From Roseovarius gaetbuli (GTDB taxonomy: Bacteria > Pseudomonadota > Alphaproteobacteria > Rhodobacterales > Rhodobacteraceae), in contig NZ_FWFJ01000012.1 of NCBI RefSeq assembly GCF_900172365.1, forward strand, positions 1-64,000: 64,000 bases of DNA, written 5' to 3'. Shown here piece after piece: positions 28,770-37,115 of this stretch. The notes under the pieces were generated by a model. That model worked only from the letters and a program-made list of their open reading frames with translations, was not told where the DNA came from and ran no database searches. Positions within the stretch are counted from its first letter, which is position 1. Every line of letters starts with the position of its first letter. The translations under genes and the position numbers were made by a program.

Positions 28770-28860
28770 ATCGCATTTTAGCAGCTATTGTCGTGGTTTA
28801 ACCGATTGTTGGGCATTTTAGGTCAGTTTCCAATCCGAGCAGTATCGCACGGAGATGGAT

Positions 28861-29361
28861 ATGAGTTTTCACAGCCCCCTGAACGCCCCGAACGACCACA
28901 AGGCCTTTATCACCGACTACCTTGACGCGCTGTCTTTGGTCGAGCGCCTGCATCGCTTGTTGCTTGACGTGATCAAGGACGAATTTGAACGTGTTGGTGT
29001 TCTTGAGATCAACGCGGTTCAGGCGCTGTTGTTGTTCAATATCGGTGACAATGAGGTCACCGCCGGCGAGCTTAAGACGCGCGGATATTACCAGGGCAGC
29101 AATGTCAGCTATAACCTCAAGAAGCTGGTCGAGATGGGGTATATGCATCATCAGCGCTGCGAGGTGGATCGCCGCTCGGTTCGGGTACGCCTGACGGAAA
29201 AGGGCCGCAACATCCGCGATGTGGTCTCGGACCTGTTTGAACGCCACGCCGAAGGGCTTGAGGGGCGCGGCGTGCTGGGGCCGGACGGGATTGACCAGAT
29301 CGCGACGGCATTGCGCCGGGTCGAGCGATATTGGACCGATCAGATCCGCTATATCTACTGA
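28861..29361 (+). CDS. MarR-type winged-helix regulator (LdtR-like)
   Basis: A 166-168 residue regulator. Helix-rich N-terminus (DYLDALSLVERLHRLLLDVI), then a winged-helix DNA-binding domain with VQALLLFNIGDNEVTAGELK, recognition helix YYQGSNVSYNLKKLVEMGY and wing RCEVDRRSVRVRLTEKG. In Liberibacter and Sinorhizobium the homologue LdtR controls L,D-transpeptidase and stress genes; equivalence here is inferred. The start is ATG 28855 or 28861. The 3' end overlaps the convergent DUF1194 gene by seven bases. Confidence 0.85.
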   Translation: MSFHSPLNAPNDHKAFITDYLDALSLVERLHRLLLDVIKDEFERVGVLEINAVQALLLFNIGDNEVTAGELKTRGYYQGSNVSYNLKKLVEMGYMHHQRCEVDRRSVRVRLTEKGRNIRDVVSDLFERHAEGLEGRGVLGPDGIDQIATALRRVERYWTDQIRYIY

Positions 29362-30056
29362 GGCCGCACAGCCGGGGCAGGGGCCAATGCGCCCAGAACG
29401 ATATCGTTGACCTCGCGGTAAAGCTTGCGCGTCATCGCGGATTGGAAATCTTCAAAGCCCTGCGCAACTTCGGCAAAGGCGCGGGGGCCGCGCACCACGT
29501 GACGCTGGTAATAGCGCAGAACCTCTGGGTCATGGCCGAGTATCACAAGCCCGTTGACCGTGATGCCATCCAGCGGAAAATGGCGATAGGCAAGCTCGGG
29601 GCCAAAGCCTTGGTTGTTGATGCCGTCGCCTGATATGTCGATCACGCGGCGGTCGCATTTCGGCGCGCGTGCCATCACCTGTGCGCCGTATCCCAGCCCC
29701 GCGCCAAGCGCGGTGGGGTAGTCGCTTGTGCGGCGGGTCATGGCGGCCAGAACGCCAACCGCATCGGTTATATCGGCGTCACTGCGCAGCACGGTCCAGT
29801 CGAGATGCACCTTTTGCTGATAGTTGCCGCTCCATTCATAGACGCTGAGCGCGACATCGCCGGGGGCGCCGCGCAGGATTGCATGGCGCACGTCGTCAGA
29901 ATCAAGCGCGGCGGCAAGTCCGACCCGTTGCAGATCATATTCGCCGGGGTCCACCGACGAAGACACATCCAGCGCCAGAACCAGCGCCAGACGGCAGGTG
30001 GCGAGAGCCGGTCCCGCCGTCATCAGCGCCAGAAAAAGGGCGGCAAGCCTTACCAA
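29355..30056 (-). CDS. DUF1194 von Willebrand factor A-like secreted protein
   Basis: About 233 residues. A short signal peptide (LVRLAALFLALMTAGPALA) precedes CRLALVLALDVSSSVDPGEYD, where DVSSS is a MIDAS metal-binding motif. DISGDGINNQG and TVNGLVILG are further DUF1194 marks. The protein should be periplasmic or secreted and bind a partner through Mg2+; its ligand is unknown. No ATG gives a full signal peptide; TTG 30056, overlapping the upstream gene's TAA, is the likely start and implies coupled translation with the glyoxalase-type gene. Confidence 0.78.
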   Translation of the reverse strand: MVRLAALFLALMTAGPALATCRLALVLALDVSSSVDPGEYDLQRVGLAAALDSDDVRHAILRGAPGDVALSVYEWSGNYQQKVHLDWTVLRSDADITDAVGVLAAMTRRTSDYPTALGAGLGYGAQVMARAPKCDRRVIDISGDGINNQGFGPELAYRHFPLDGITVNGLVILGHDPEVLRYYQRHVVRGPRAFAEVAQGFEDFQSAMTRKLYREVNDIVLGALAPAPAVRPQ

Positions 30057-30478
30057 TGGCCGATATTTTCCATGCTGGCCCAGGGCTCTGCGGGGGCAAG
30101 CGAGTCGCCCTCTTGCAGCAGTTCGATCGAGATATTGTCGGGGCTGCGTACAAAGGCCATGCGCCCGTCGCGCGGCGGGCGGTTGATCACCACGCCATTG
30201 TCGTGCAAATGCTGGCACATCTCGTAGATATTGCCGACCGAATAGGCCAGGTGACCGAAGGTGCGGCTGTCATCGGGCAGCGCGTCATCGCCATCCCAAT
30301 TATAGGTCAGCTCGACGGGGCATTCCTCTTGGCCTTCGGGGGCCATAAAAACAAGGGTGAAACGCCCGCTCTCATTGTCCCAGCGGCGGGTTTCTTTCAG
30401 GCCAAGCAGACCATAAAACGCCATCGAGGCCTCAAGGTCCTTAACCCGAACCATCGTGTGCAGATATCTCACGCGCAT
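30050..30478 (-). CDS. VOC family protein, lactoylglutathione lyase (glyoxalase I)-like
   Basis: 142 residues in the betaalphabetabetabeta VOC fold. The metal ligands expected of glyoxalase I are all visible: His in YLHTMVRVKDL, Glu in VELTYNWDG, His in FGHLAYSV and Glu in ISIELLQ. This supports conversion of the methylglyoxal-glutathione hemithioacetal to S-lactoylglutathione. GGAG precedes a tandem ATG pair (30481/30478). It is the first gene of a two-gene operon with the DUF1194 protein. Confidence 0.85.
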   Translation of the reverse strand: MRVRYLHTMVRVKDLEASMAFYGLLGLKETRRWDNESGRFTLVFMAPEGQEECPVELTYNWDGDDALPDDSRTFGHLAYSVGNIYEMCQHLHDNGVVINRPPRDGRMAFVRSPDNISIELLQEGDSLAPAEPWASMENIGHW

Positions 30479-30569
30479 CATCTTTCTCCGATCATTTTGG
30501 TTTGGATCAAAGGATAGTGGTGCGCGCGCGCATGTCGAGGGCAAACCGGATGCGGGCCGCCACTCGGAC

Positions 30570-31940
30570 CTAGAAAACCGACTTCAGACCTAGGGTAAGG
30601 CCGAATTCCTCGCTCTTAAACAGCGAGATATTCGAGGTATTTTTCGTCGCATTGACCCCGACGGTCGGGGCAAAGCCAAAATAATCCATCTCGGACAGCA
30701 GGACCGAAACCCCCAGCGTCGTGCGCCGATCCCGGCGCTTGGTGGTGGTCAAAAGCGGCTGATCGAAATCGCGGGCCAGATAGGCCACGGAAAACGTCGG
30801 CACCACGCCCTTGCCGACATCGCCGGGCGAATAATAGCCGAAAACCTGTGCCGCCTGATGCTCGATCGAGGCCGATTTCGACGCGGTGTCCGACAGGGTA
30901 AGCTGAACCCCGACCGCGCCATTGTCCCTGAGCTTGTAATGCAGGCGCCCGGTCAGGTCGATGATATCGGCCGAACGCGCGCTGACATCCTTGCGCTCTT
31001 GATGCTCGACCCCAAGCTTGGCCCCAAGAACCATGCGCGGGCTCACGCTGGCATCGCGGCCAACTTCAAAGCGGGTATAGTCGGACAAAAGATCGCCGCC
31101 GCTCCAGTTGCGGCCCTGGATCAGGTCATAGGTCATCCGCGCGCGGCCATTGCTTTGGGCGTGATCGAACCTGAGCTTAAGTTCGATCGCGCGAAAATCG
31201 TAATCATTGCCGCTTGCGGTCGGCACTTTGCGCTTGGCGCTGTCGCTCAGGATGAACTGACGCTCATCCACACGAAGCCCGGCCGAAAAGCGCAGGGTGT
31301 TGCTTAGGTCAAAGCGGCGCGTCACCTCGACATCGGCGCCCACCTCATAGCCCGACAGAGGCACCGCCGCCGGGTCGATAAACACCAGCCCGCCGATCTC
31401 TAGCCGGTTGGAACTTGGCCCGTTGTTGACGTTGGACGAGGGCGCAAAGCGCAGCCCGATCTGCACGTTCCAGGGGTTTGCATTGCGCGCCTGCTGAAAG
31501 GTATTCACCGCCGCCCGGCGCATGCTGTCCTTTGGGGCCGCCTCGGCCGAGCGGCGCGACCAAAGCTGGGCCTGGGTATATTTTTCGCCCGACAAGAGCG
31601 CCTGTGAAACGGTATAGGACGAGGTGAAGCGGTCATTATCGGTCTCGGCGACGCGAAAGGCCTGCTTTGCGATCTTCTCGGATTCCTCGGCATTGCCAAG
31701 CGACAACTCGGCCCGGGACAGGATCAAAAGGGCGACATAGTCGTTTTCATCCGATTTCAGAATGCCCCTGGCCACCGCCCGCGCCGCACGCGGGCGCCGG
31801 TTGTTGAGGAGTTCCGCTGCAAAGACCCGGGCCTCGGGGATCGAAAGCCGCTTTTCCTCGGCCTTGACCGCCGCCCCCGGCAGGCTAAGGCAGGCGGCTA
31901 GAAGGGCTGCGGCGATCAGGGAAAACGGGCCACGTGCCAT
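30570..31940 (-). CDS. Slam-like outer-membrane surface lipoprotein assembly modifier
   Basis: 456 residues. A signal peptide (to about AAVKAEE) is followed by a TPR-like helical domain (~35-150: RPRAARAVARGILKSDENDY and LLILSRAELSLGNAEESEKI). A C-terminal beta-barrel (~165-456) has alternating amphipathic strands such as LRFSAGLRVDERQFIL and MVLGAKLGVEHQER, ends in Phe, and closes with NTSNISLFKSEEFGLTLGL as in Slam proteins (DUF560). Slams move lipoproteins across the outer membrane. The adjacent lipoprotein gene, 6 bp upstream, is the evident cargo. Assignment is by architecture and motif, not by search. Confidence 0.75.
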   Translation of the reverse strand: MARGPFSLIAAALLAACLSLPGAAVKAEEKRLSIPEARVFAAELLNNRRPRAARAVARGILKSDENDYVALLILSRAELSLGNAEESEKIAKQAFRVAETDNDRFTSSYTVSQALLSGEKYTQAQLWSRRSAEAAPKDSMRRAAVNTFQQARNANPWNVQIGLRFAPSSNVNNGPSSNRLEIGGLVFIDPAAVPLSGYEVGADVEVTRRFDLSNTLRFSAGLRVDERQFILSDSAKRKVPTASGNDYDFRAIELKLRFDHAQSNGRARMTYDLIQGRNWSGGDLLSDYTRFEVGRDASVSPRMVLGAKLGVEHQERKDVSARSADIIDLTGRLHYKLRDNGAVGVQLTLSDTASKSASIEHQAAQVFGYYSPGDVGKGVVPTFSVAYLARDFDQPLLTTTKRRDRRTTLGVSVLLSEMDYFGFAPTVGVNATKNTSNISLFKSEEFGLTLGLKSVF

Positions 31941-31946
31941 GCTTGC

Positions 31947-33059
31947 TTACGGGATAACCTGATCGGCACCGATTACGCCAATTTCGCGGGCGTTGAAATC
32001 GCTGCGGAACTCCTGGGTCTCGATCGTGGTCGATGTGATCACCGCCCCGGTTGGAAGGTCGGCAGTTTCAACCCGAACAAGCGGCACGGCAAGCCCGGCA
32101 TCGACCAGCGCCTGAACCGTCGGTGTATTGGTCGCGGTCAGCGCGCGCGCGGTGCCAGTGGTTCCGCCGGCCGTGTACTCGACGGTTTCAAAGGCCACGT
32201 TCTGAATCTCTGCAACCCCCTCGATCACCGAGAGCGTCCCGATTTCCTCGCCGATCGCGCCTGCGATCAGACCCTCATAGGTGCCGCTGTCGCGGATATC
32301 TCCGGCTGAATCGAAGGTGTTTGCCGTGCCGCCTTCGAACGCCCCGGTCACAGTGTTGAAGGTCACGCTGTTGAGGGTCAGGTTCGGCAAGCCGGTAAGC
32401 GCCGTCCCGCTTGGAAGGGTCCGCGTCCGGTTTGTGACCGAGCCGACGATATTGCCCTGAAGGCCGGCGGCCGGATCAAGGTCGTTAATATCCAAAAGCA
32501 ATTCGGCGTTGCCGGTCACAAGATGAAGCCCGGTTCTGTCGTTGAACGTGCGCACCCCGGCATAGACGCCGGTATAAACGTATTCGCCATTGGCCGGCAG
32601 GTTGAAGCTGTCGCGTTTGATGTTCGCGCCGCCAAACCCGAAATCGCCCCATTCCGCGCCGGCCGCTGCCGTCGCCTCAAGATCGTCACGTTTGACGAAG
32701 ACGGCATAATGCTGAATGCGCCCGGTCGTGGGGGTCTTGCGGCTGGCAAAGAACTCTGCCGTGTTGCGCGAGCCGATGTTGCTATAAATCTGATCGGGGC
32801 CGTCAAAGGGCAGGTTGTTGATGACCAGCTGATTGTTGAGCGGATCAAAGGTCACGCTGTTCATCGTCAGGTCCCGGCCGACATCGAACAGGAACCGAGA
32901 ATTCACATCCACATTGGGATCTGTAGGATCAACCGTGGGATCGGTCGGTGTTGTCGGTGTCCCGGGTCCGGTTGTCGCGCCTGGGTCAAACGGGTTCGAT
33001 CCGCTACCGCAGCCGCCCAAAAGGGCAGCGGCCGTAAGGCCTGCCACTAGATATTTCAT
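31947..33059 (-). CDS. TbpB-like surface lipoprotein, predicted Slam cargo
   Basis: A 370-residue lipoprotein: signal peptide with lipobox LLGGC (Cys17), then a Pro/Thr/Asp-rich tether (~20-52), then a Gly/Asn/Thr-rich beta domain. Two internal units begin alike, DLTMNSVTFDPLNNQLVI (~63) and NLTLNSVTFNTVTGAFEGG (~225), suggesting a duplicated lobe. The C-terminal region with VAEIQNVAFETVEY resembles the beta-barrel of transferrin-binding-protein-B-like lipoproteins. It precedes the Slam gene by 6 bp in the same operon. No TonB-dependent receptor is nearby, so the ligand is unknown. I saw no clear Fur box upstream. Confidence 0.72.
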   Translation of the reverse strand: MKYLVAGLTAAALLGGCGSGSNPFDPGATTGPGTPTTPTDPTVDPTDPNVDVNSRFLFDVGRDLTMNSVTFDPLNNQLVINNLPFDGPDQIYSNIGSRNTAEFFASRKTPTTGRIQHYAVFVKRDDLEATAAAGAEWGDFGFGGANIKRDSFNLPANGEYVYTGVYAGVRTFNDRTGLHLVTGNAELLLDINDLDPAAGLQGNIVGSVTNRTRTLPSGTALTGLPNLTLNSVTFNTVTGAFEGGTANTFDSAGDIRDSGTYEGLIAGAIGEEIGTLSVIEGVAEIQNVAFETVEYTAGGTTGTARALTATNTPTVQALVDAGLAVPLVRVETADLPTGAVITSTTIETQEFRSDFNAREIGVIGADQVIP

Positions 33060-33268
33060 GATGAGACTGCCCTCAATGTGATCGTTTTATTGTTCTTTTT
33101 TATAAAATTCCGTGGTTTTAGCGCAAAAGTCAATCTTTGATGCGCCTCACAGCTGCATAAAATATCACACTGTGGCCCGCGCACATATACCCGATATTGG
33201 CTTTCCACGGGGGGCATCCGCAAGATATAGTGGGCTCCGACTCATTCTAGTGATGGAAGGCCCCCACC

Positions 33269-34177
33269 ATGCCCCTTAGCCCCGAACAGCAGGCCGAAAT
33301 TGACGCCCAACGCAGCACGCCGCAAACCACCCTGCGCGCCACCGCGCCGGGCATGGAAAAGCACCTTTATACCGCCCACCCGGTGCTTGATCACGGTTTT
33401 GTCCGCGTCATCGACTATATGGGCGACGACAATGCCATCACCCAGGCCGCGCGCGTAAGCTATGGCAAGGGCACCAAATCGGTGCAAAATGACGAAGGTC
33501 TGATCCGCTATCTGATGCGCCACTGGCATTCGACCCCGTTTGAGATGTGCGAGATCAAGTTGCACGTCAAACTGCCGGTTTTTGTCGCGCGCCAGTGGAT
33601 CCGCCACCGCACCGCCAATGTGAACGAATATTCCGCGCGCTATTCGATCCTTGACCGCGAGTTTTATATTCCCGCGCCAGATGCGCTTAACGCGCAATCG
33701 GTGATCAACAATCAGGGCCGGGGCGAGGCTCTCTCGGGGGACGAGGCGCAGCGCGTGCTGAAATACCTGACCGATGACGCGATGCGCTGTTATGACCACT
33801 ACGAAGAGATGATCTCGGACGAGGGCCAACAGGGGCTGGCGCGCGAATTGGCCCGCATGAACCTTCCGGCGAATATCTATACGCAGTGGTACTGGAAGGT
33901 CGATCTGCACAACCTGTTGCACTTCCTGCGCCTGCGCGCCGACGCCCACGCCCAATACGAAATCCGCGTCTACGCCGACGCCATCTGCAAGATCACCGCC
34001 GACTGGGTGCCCTATGCCTATAAGGCCTTCGAGGATTACCGCATGGGTGGCGCTAATTTGTCCGCCACCGCCCTTGATTGTGTCCGCCGGATGCTAAAGG
34101 GTGAGGTGGTGACGCAGGAGACTTCCGGCATGAGCAAGGGCGAATGGCGGGAGTTTGAGGGAGTGATTGGTGGTTAA
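33269..34177 (+). CDS. thyX: FAD-dependent thymidylate synthase ThyX
   Basis: 302 residues. ThyX makes dTMP from dUMP with methylenetetrahydrofolate and FAD. The ThyX motif appears as [17 protein letters not shown] (from residue 112), with flavin- and substrate-site residues RQWIRHRT and [19 protein letters not shown]. Length and the extended N-terminus match alphaproteobacterial forms. GGAAGG precedes the ATG. The next gene starts inside its 3' end. Confidence 0.95.
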   Translation: MPLSPEQQAEIDAQRSTPQTTLRATAPGMEKHLYTAHPVLDHGFVRVIDYMGDDNAITQAARVSYGKGTKSVQNDEGLIRYLMRHWHSTPFEMCEIKLHVKLPVFVARQWIRHRTANVNEYSARYSILDREFYIPAPDALNAQSVINNQGRGEALSGDEAQRVLKYLTDDAMRCYDHYEEMISDEGQQGLARELARMNLPANIYTQWYWKVDLHNLLHFLRLRADAHAQYEIRVYADAICKITADWVPYAYKAFEDYRMGGANLSATALDCVRRMLKGEVVTQETSGMSKGEWREFEGVIGG

Positions 34178-34703
34178 TTTTTTCTCCAGTAATCCTTTTT
34201 GGCTTTTCTTAGGTGTAGTCGCGGGCGCTTTGATCCAAGCTATTTTGCACTGGTTTGAACGTCACCGCCAAGCAAACGCGGCTCTAAAAGTTTTGCAAAT
34301 TGAAATAAAGTACAATTTAGAACAGGCCAGCAGCTATATAGATGAAATAAATAGACAAAGAGAATTACTCTATAGTGGTGAAATAAGCCCTGAAAAGGCT
34401 TTCTTCCCGATGGTTGGATTTGATTATTCAGCACTGGGACCGATAAATAACAGTGGCTATTTGCACACCCTGCTAGGCCCAGAAAGTTTAGGCTCCGTCC
34501 TGAGGTTCAGCGGTCATTTCAACAACCGAACGGGCGAACTGCTTTATTCCGCGCTCCAACAGGAAGCATCAGCAGGTCGAGCGGTTTCATTCCTTCTAGA
34601 AGAAAAAGTGCGTGCCGAAAAGCTTCGAAGTCGATTAGTCCCGATTGCGAAAGCTAAGAAGAAATGGTTTCGGCTTTCGATAGAGATGCCTAAACAAGCG
34701 TAG
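34170..34703 (+). CDS. Hypothetical single-pass membrane protein
   Basis: 177 residues, no family recognised. A transmembrane helix near the N-terminus ([19 protein letters not shown]) is followed by a charged, helical, coiled-coil-like segment ([20 protein letters not shown], then [10 protein letters not shown]) and a Lys/Arg-rich end. Start GTG 34170 has GGGAG six bases ahead and overlaps thyX by 8 bp. GC is distinctly lower than in thyX, suggesting acquisition. The stop codon TAG (34701-34703) lies inside a REP palindrome, so the tail of this gene may have been set by REP insertion. Confidence 0.6.
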   Translation: MVNFFSSNPFWLFLGVVAGALIQAILHWFERHRQANAALKVLQIEIKYNLEQASSYIDEINRQRELLYSGEISPEKAFFPMVGFDYSALGPINNSGYLHTLLGPESLGSVLRFSGHFNNRTGELLYSALQQEASAGRAVSFLLEEKVRAEKLRSRLVPIAKAKKKWFRLSIEMPKQA

Positions 34704-34724
34704 GGTGCGCATTTATGGCGCACC
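34700..34724 (+). repeat. REP palindrome, copy 1
   Basis: A 25-nt element beginning gtagggtgcgcatttatggc with internal pairing ggtgcgc / gcgcacc. It overlaps the stop of the upstream membrane-protein gene. It is an exact inverted match to copy 2. Confidence 0.8.
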
Positions 34725-34811
34725 ATCCCGCTAGACGAAACAAACACAATAATCGTTTTCCGCCCAACCGACACGCATTCTCACCGCCCGATCGCATGCA
34801 CCCGTCCCATA

Positions 34812-34836
34812 GGTGCGCCATAAATGCGCACCCTAC
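34812..34836 (-). repeat. REP palindrome, copy 2 (inverted)
   Basis: The exact reverse complement of copy 1, 87 bp away. The two form a head-to-head pair (REPIN-like). The stop codon of the RAYT transposase (34833-34835) lies within it. Confidence 0.8.
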
Positions 34837-35309
34837 GGCCAATCGGTGGGGCCATCACGATGAATGGACGAATAGGCCCATGCCTCTGGCCGCTCGACCA
34901 ACCCATGTTTTACCGGATTGATCCAACAATACCGGATCGCTGCGCACTTATCCACCTCGCTCCGGATGTGGTGTTCCCAAAACCGTCGCTGCCACACCCC
35001 ATGTTCTCGCCGTGCCTGATGGCTTTTGCGGCGCGGGGCGTGTGGCATCAACCGCGAGAACCGCGCCTTGATCACACTCCACCGTGTTGAAAAATCACTG
35101 TCGCCTTCGGGCAGGGTCCAGACACAATGCATATGATCCGGCAACACAACCCAAGCATCAATCTCAAACGGTCGCTCTGCCTTTGTCCGCCGGACGGCAC
35201 TCCGCAACGACGCGATTTCTCGCGTCAGAACGTCTGACCGTCGGTTCGCTAGCGTTACAGTGAAGAAAACGCAGGCACCTGGTTGTCGGGGCCGAAGATA
35301 AGTTGACAT
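34833..35309 (-). CDS. REP-associated tyrosine transposase (RAYT)
   Basis: A 158-residue single-strand transposase of the Y1/IS200-like superfamily (TnpA-REP). The N-terminus CVFFTVTLANR, the HUH-type pair in VVLPDHMHCVWTLPEG, the RFWEHHIRSEVD segment and the catalytic-Tyr region RYCWINPVKHGLVE are all as in RAYTs, which are domesticated genes that mobilise REP sequences. The start is ATG 35309 or 35330. It is flanked by three REP copies sharing the same palindrome, the expected arrangement. Upstream continuation of the frame toward 35873 runs antisense to the DUF2177 gene and is not real. Confidence 0.9.
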   Translation of the reverse strand: MSTYLRPRQPGACVFFTVTLANRRSDVLTREIASLRSAVRRTKAERPFEIDAWVVLPDHMHCVWTLPEGDSDFSTRWSVIKARFSRLMPHAPRRKSHQARREHGVWQRRFWEHHIRSEVDKCAAIRYCWINPVKHGLVERPEAWAYSSIHRDGPTDWP

Positions 35310-35351
35310 GAGCCCACAGGACCACGCCATGGTTAACAAATCGTTTCTCTC

Positions 35352-35376
35352 GTAGGGTGCGCATTTATGGGGCACC
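35352..35376 (+). repeat. REP palindrome, copy 3
   Basis: The same 25-nt unit as copy 1 with one mismatch (a G for C in the right arm), located upstream of the RAYT gene. Together with copies 1-2 it brackets the transposase. Confidence 0.78.
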
Positions 35377-35444
35377 GCATCTAAAACCCATCCAATCCCC
35401 GGCCCCCTGCGTACCCCATCTAAACCCCAAAACAGGCCGGACCC

Positions 35445-35843
35445 ATGCAAACCCTGATCCTTTACCTTGTCACCGCGATCGTTTTCCTCTGCCTTGATGC
35501 GATCATGCTCAAGACCGTGATGCGCCCGCTGTTTGAGGGGCATATCGGCGATATGCTGGCGACCGAGTTGCGCCTTGTGCCCGCCGCGCTGTTCTATCTG
35601 GCCTATGTGGCAGGCATCCTGTGGTTCGTTTCGCTGCCCGCGCTGCGCGAAGGTGCGCCGCTGACCGCGCTTTTGGCCGGGGCGGCCCTGGGCGCGATGG
35701 CCTATGGCACCTATGAGTTCACCAATTACGCCAGCCTGCGCGACTGGCACTGGCAGATGGTCGTGGTCGACGTCACATGGGGCACGGTTTTGACCGGGGT
35801 GTCCGCCTGTGCCGGGGTGATCGCGGCGCGCGCCTTGGGCTAG
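35445..35843 (+). CDS. DUF2177 family membrane protein
   Basis: 132 residues with four predicted transmembrane helices. Family marks are FLCLDAIMLKTVMRPLFE in the first helix and loop, LFYLAYVAGILWFV, YGTYEFTNYASLRDW, and the closing VVDVTWGTVLTG. DUF2177 proteins have no established function. It is transcribed away from the RAYT gene and is followed by a ~130-bp gap, so it is likely monocistronic. Confidence 0.85.
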   Translation: MQTLILYLVTAIVFLCLDAIMLKTVMRPLFEGHIGDMLATELRLVPAALFYLAYVAGILWFVSLPALREGAPLTALLAGAALGAMAYGTYEFTNYASLRDWHWQMVVVDVTWGTVLTGVSACAGVIAARALG

Positions 35844-35980
35844 GGCGCGCCATGCGTTTCGCCCGGACCACACCGATTTGAAAACACACTGTTTCCATTT
35901 TAAAAATTTGACAGGGGGGCGTGGTCCTATACCCTGTCGGGTAATGAATTCGGGCTATTAACCATATTTACGAGGGTTTT

Positions 35981-36274
35981 ATGCGTTACCTTTCACCTAT
36001 CGTTGCCGGGCTTGCCCTGGCCGTACTTGCCACCCCCGGTCTTGCCGAGGGGCCGCGCGTCTATGCCTATGAGAGCGGTGCAAACTACTGCCCGACCGGC
36101 CTGCAGCCGGTGTCGCTTAACGGGGTGATCTGTTGTGGCCAGCCCAATCAGGCGCAGTCTTATCAACAGGTTATGGCGCATCCGGTGCGCAAGAAAATCC
36201 GTCACCATCGCGCGACACAGGTCAGCGCACGCGCGCACCTCGATTGCCCGGTGGGGGCCAAAGGCTGCAACTGA
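35981..36274 (+). CDS. Small secreted protein, hypothetical
   Basis: 97 residues. A signal peptide (MRYLSPIVAGLALAVLATPGLA) precedes a short mature protein with paired cysteines (NYCPTG, VICCGQP, LDCPVGAKGCN) that could form disulfides, and a basic His/Arg patch (KKIRHHRATQ). I know no family. A convergent terminator lies between it and the cold shock gene. Confidence 0.65.
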   Translation: MRYLSPIVAGLALAVLATPGLAEGPRVYAYESGANYCPTGLQPVSLNGVICCGQPNQAQSYQQVMAHPVRKKIRHHRATQVSARAHLDCPVGAKGCN

Positions 36275-36302
36275 TCCGGGGCGATCACGTAAACCTATCC
36301 CG

Positions 36303-36331
36303 AACAGGGCGTGCGGCATGCGCGCCCTGTT
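36303..36331. terminator. Bidirectional hairpin between convergent genes
   Basis: aacagggcg pairs exactly with cgccctgtt across an 11-base spacer, followed by TGTCATTTC. It sits between the small secreted protein gene and cspA, which converge here. Confidence 0.65.
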
Positions 36332-36356
36332 TGTCATTTCACAGCCCAAAAAGCGC

Positions 36357-36563
36357 CTAAAGCAGCGTCAGATCCGCCGCCATCTTGCGCCCGTCGCGCC
36401 CTTCCTGAAGTTCGAACCCGACCTTCTGATCGTCGGCAAGGCCCGTCAGCCCCGAGCGTTCGACCGCCGAGATATGCACGAACACATCCTGACCGCCGCC
36501 ATCGGGGGCAATAAATCCGTAACCCTTTGTCGTATTGAACCATTTCACGGTGCCAGTTGGCAT
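36357..36563 (-). CDS. Cold shock protein, CspA family
   Basis: 68 residues, a single cold-shock domain that binds single-stranded RNA/DNA and melts RNA structure. RNP1 appears as KGYGFI and RNP2 as VFVHIS, after the canonical opening GTVKWFNTTKGYG. A GGAG-containing site precedes the ATG. The ~190 bp upstream, shared with the divergent Spx/ArsC-like gene, would hold the long leader usual for these genes, though I could not assign cold-shock elements in it. Confidence 0.93.
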   Translation of the reverse strand: MPTGTVKWFNTTKGYGFIAPDGGGQDVFVHISAVERSGLTGLADDQKVGFELQEGRDGRKMAADLTLL

Positions 36564-36754
36564 TCCGCTTCTCCTTTTCGTCGCTCTTCCCCGGGATTAT
36601 GCCGGGCCATATGACGCATGACGGGGGCAAAGAGGCCGCCCGCGATGCCATGCGCCACAGGTTGAATGATTGCATTGCCTTTGTAAAAATCAAGCGAAAC
36701 TCCGTGACGGGCGGGAAATTGCCCGTTATTGAGGCGGCAAAAGAGGGGGCTGTG

Positions 36755-37069
36755 ATGATCCTATATGGTTTGAAAACCTGTGATACCTGCCGCAAGGCAT
36801 TGAAAGTGCTAAAGAATGCCGAGTTTCGCGATGTCCGCGCCGAGGGCGTGCCGCAAGACGTGATCGCCGCCGCACTGGCGCAGTTCGGCGAGGCTTTGGT
36901 CAACCGCAAGTCTACAACCTGGCGGGGATTGAGCGAATCTGAACGCGCCCGTGCCCCGGAGGTGCTCTTGGCAGAGCATCCGACCCTGATGAAACGCCCG
37001 CTGATTGACGCAAACGGCACGCTTTATCTTGGCTGGGGCAGTGATACCCAAACGGCGCTTCTTGGATAG
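36755..37069 (+). CDS. ArsC/Spx family (YffB-like) reductase
   Basis: 104 residues of thioredoxin-like fold. It starts ILYGLKTCDTCRKALKVLK, giving a Cys9-x-x-Cys12 pair, and has the family's VNRKSTTWRGLSE and MKRPLID segments. It lacks the triple-Arg arsenate pocket I would expect of true ArsC, so a Spx/YffB-type redox role is more likely. ATG 36755 is preceded by AGAGGGGG. The frame extends further upstream but without conserved residues. Confidence 0.82.
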   Translation: MILYGLKTCDTCRKALKVLKNAEFRDVRAEGVPQDVIAAALAQFGEALVNRKSTTWRGLSESERARAPEVLLAEHPTLMKRPLIDANGTLYLGWGSDTQTALLG

Positions 37070-37115
37070 CGCGCGAAAATCCCTATATACACGAATAACT
37101 TAGTAAGGAGCGGTC

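Noticed and set aside
33060..33268. Fur box upstream of the surface lipoprotein
   Set aside because: The region is AT-rich but I could not find a convincing inverted GATAAT-type repeat, so iron control is not claimed.
34833..35873. 346-aa version of the RAYT protein
   Set aside because: The upstream half runs antisense to the DUF2177 gene and lacks RAYT features; the family starts at ATG 35309 or 35330.
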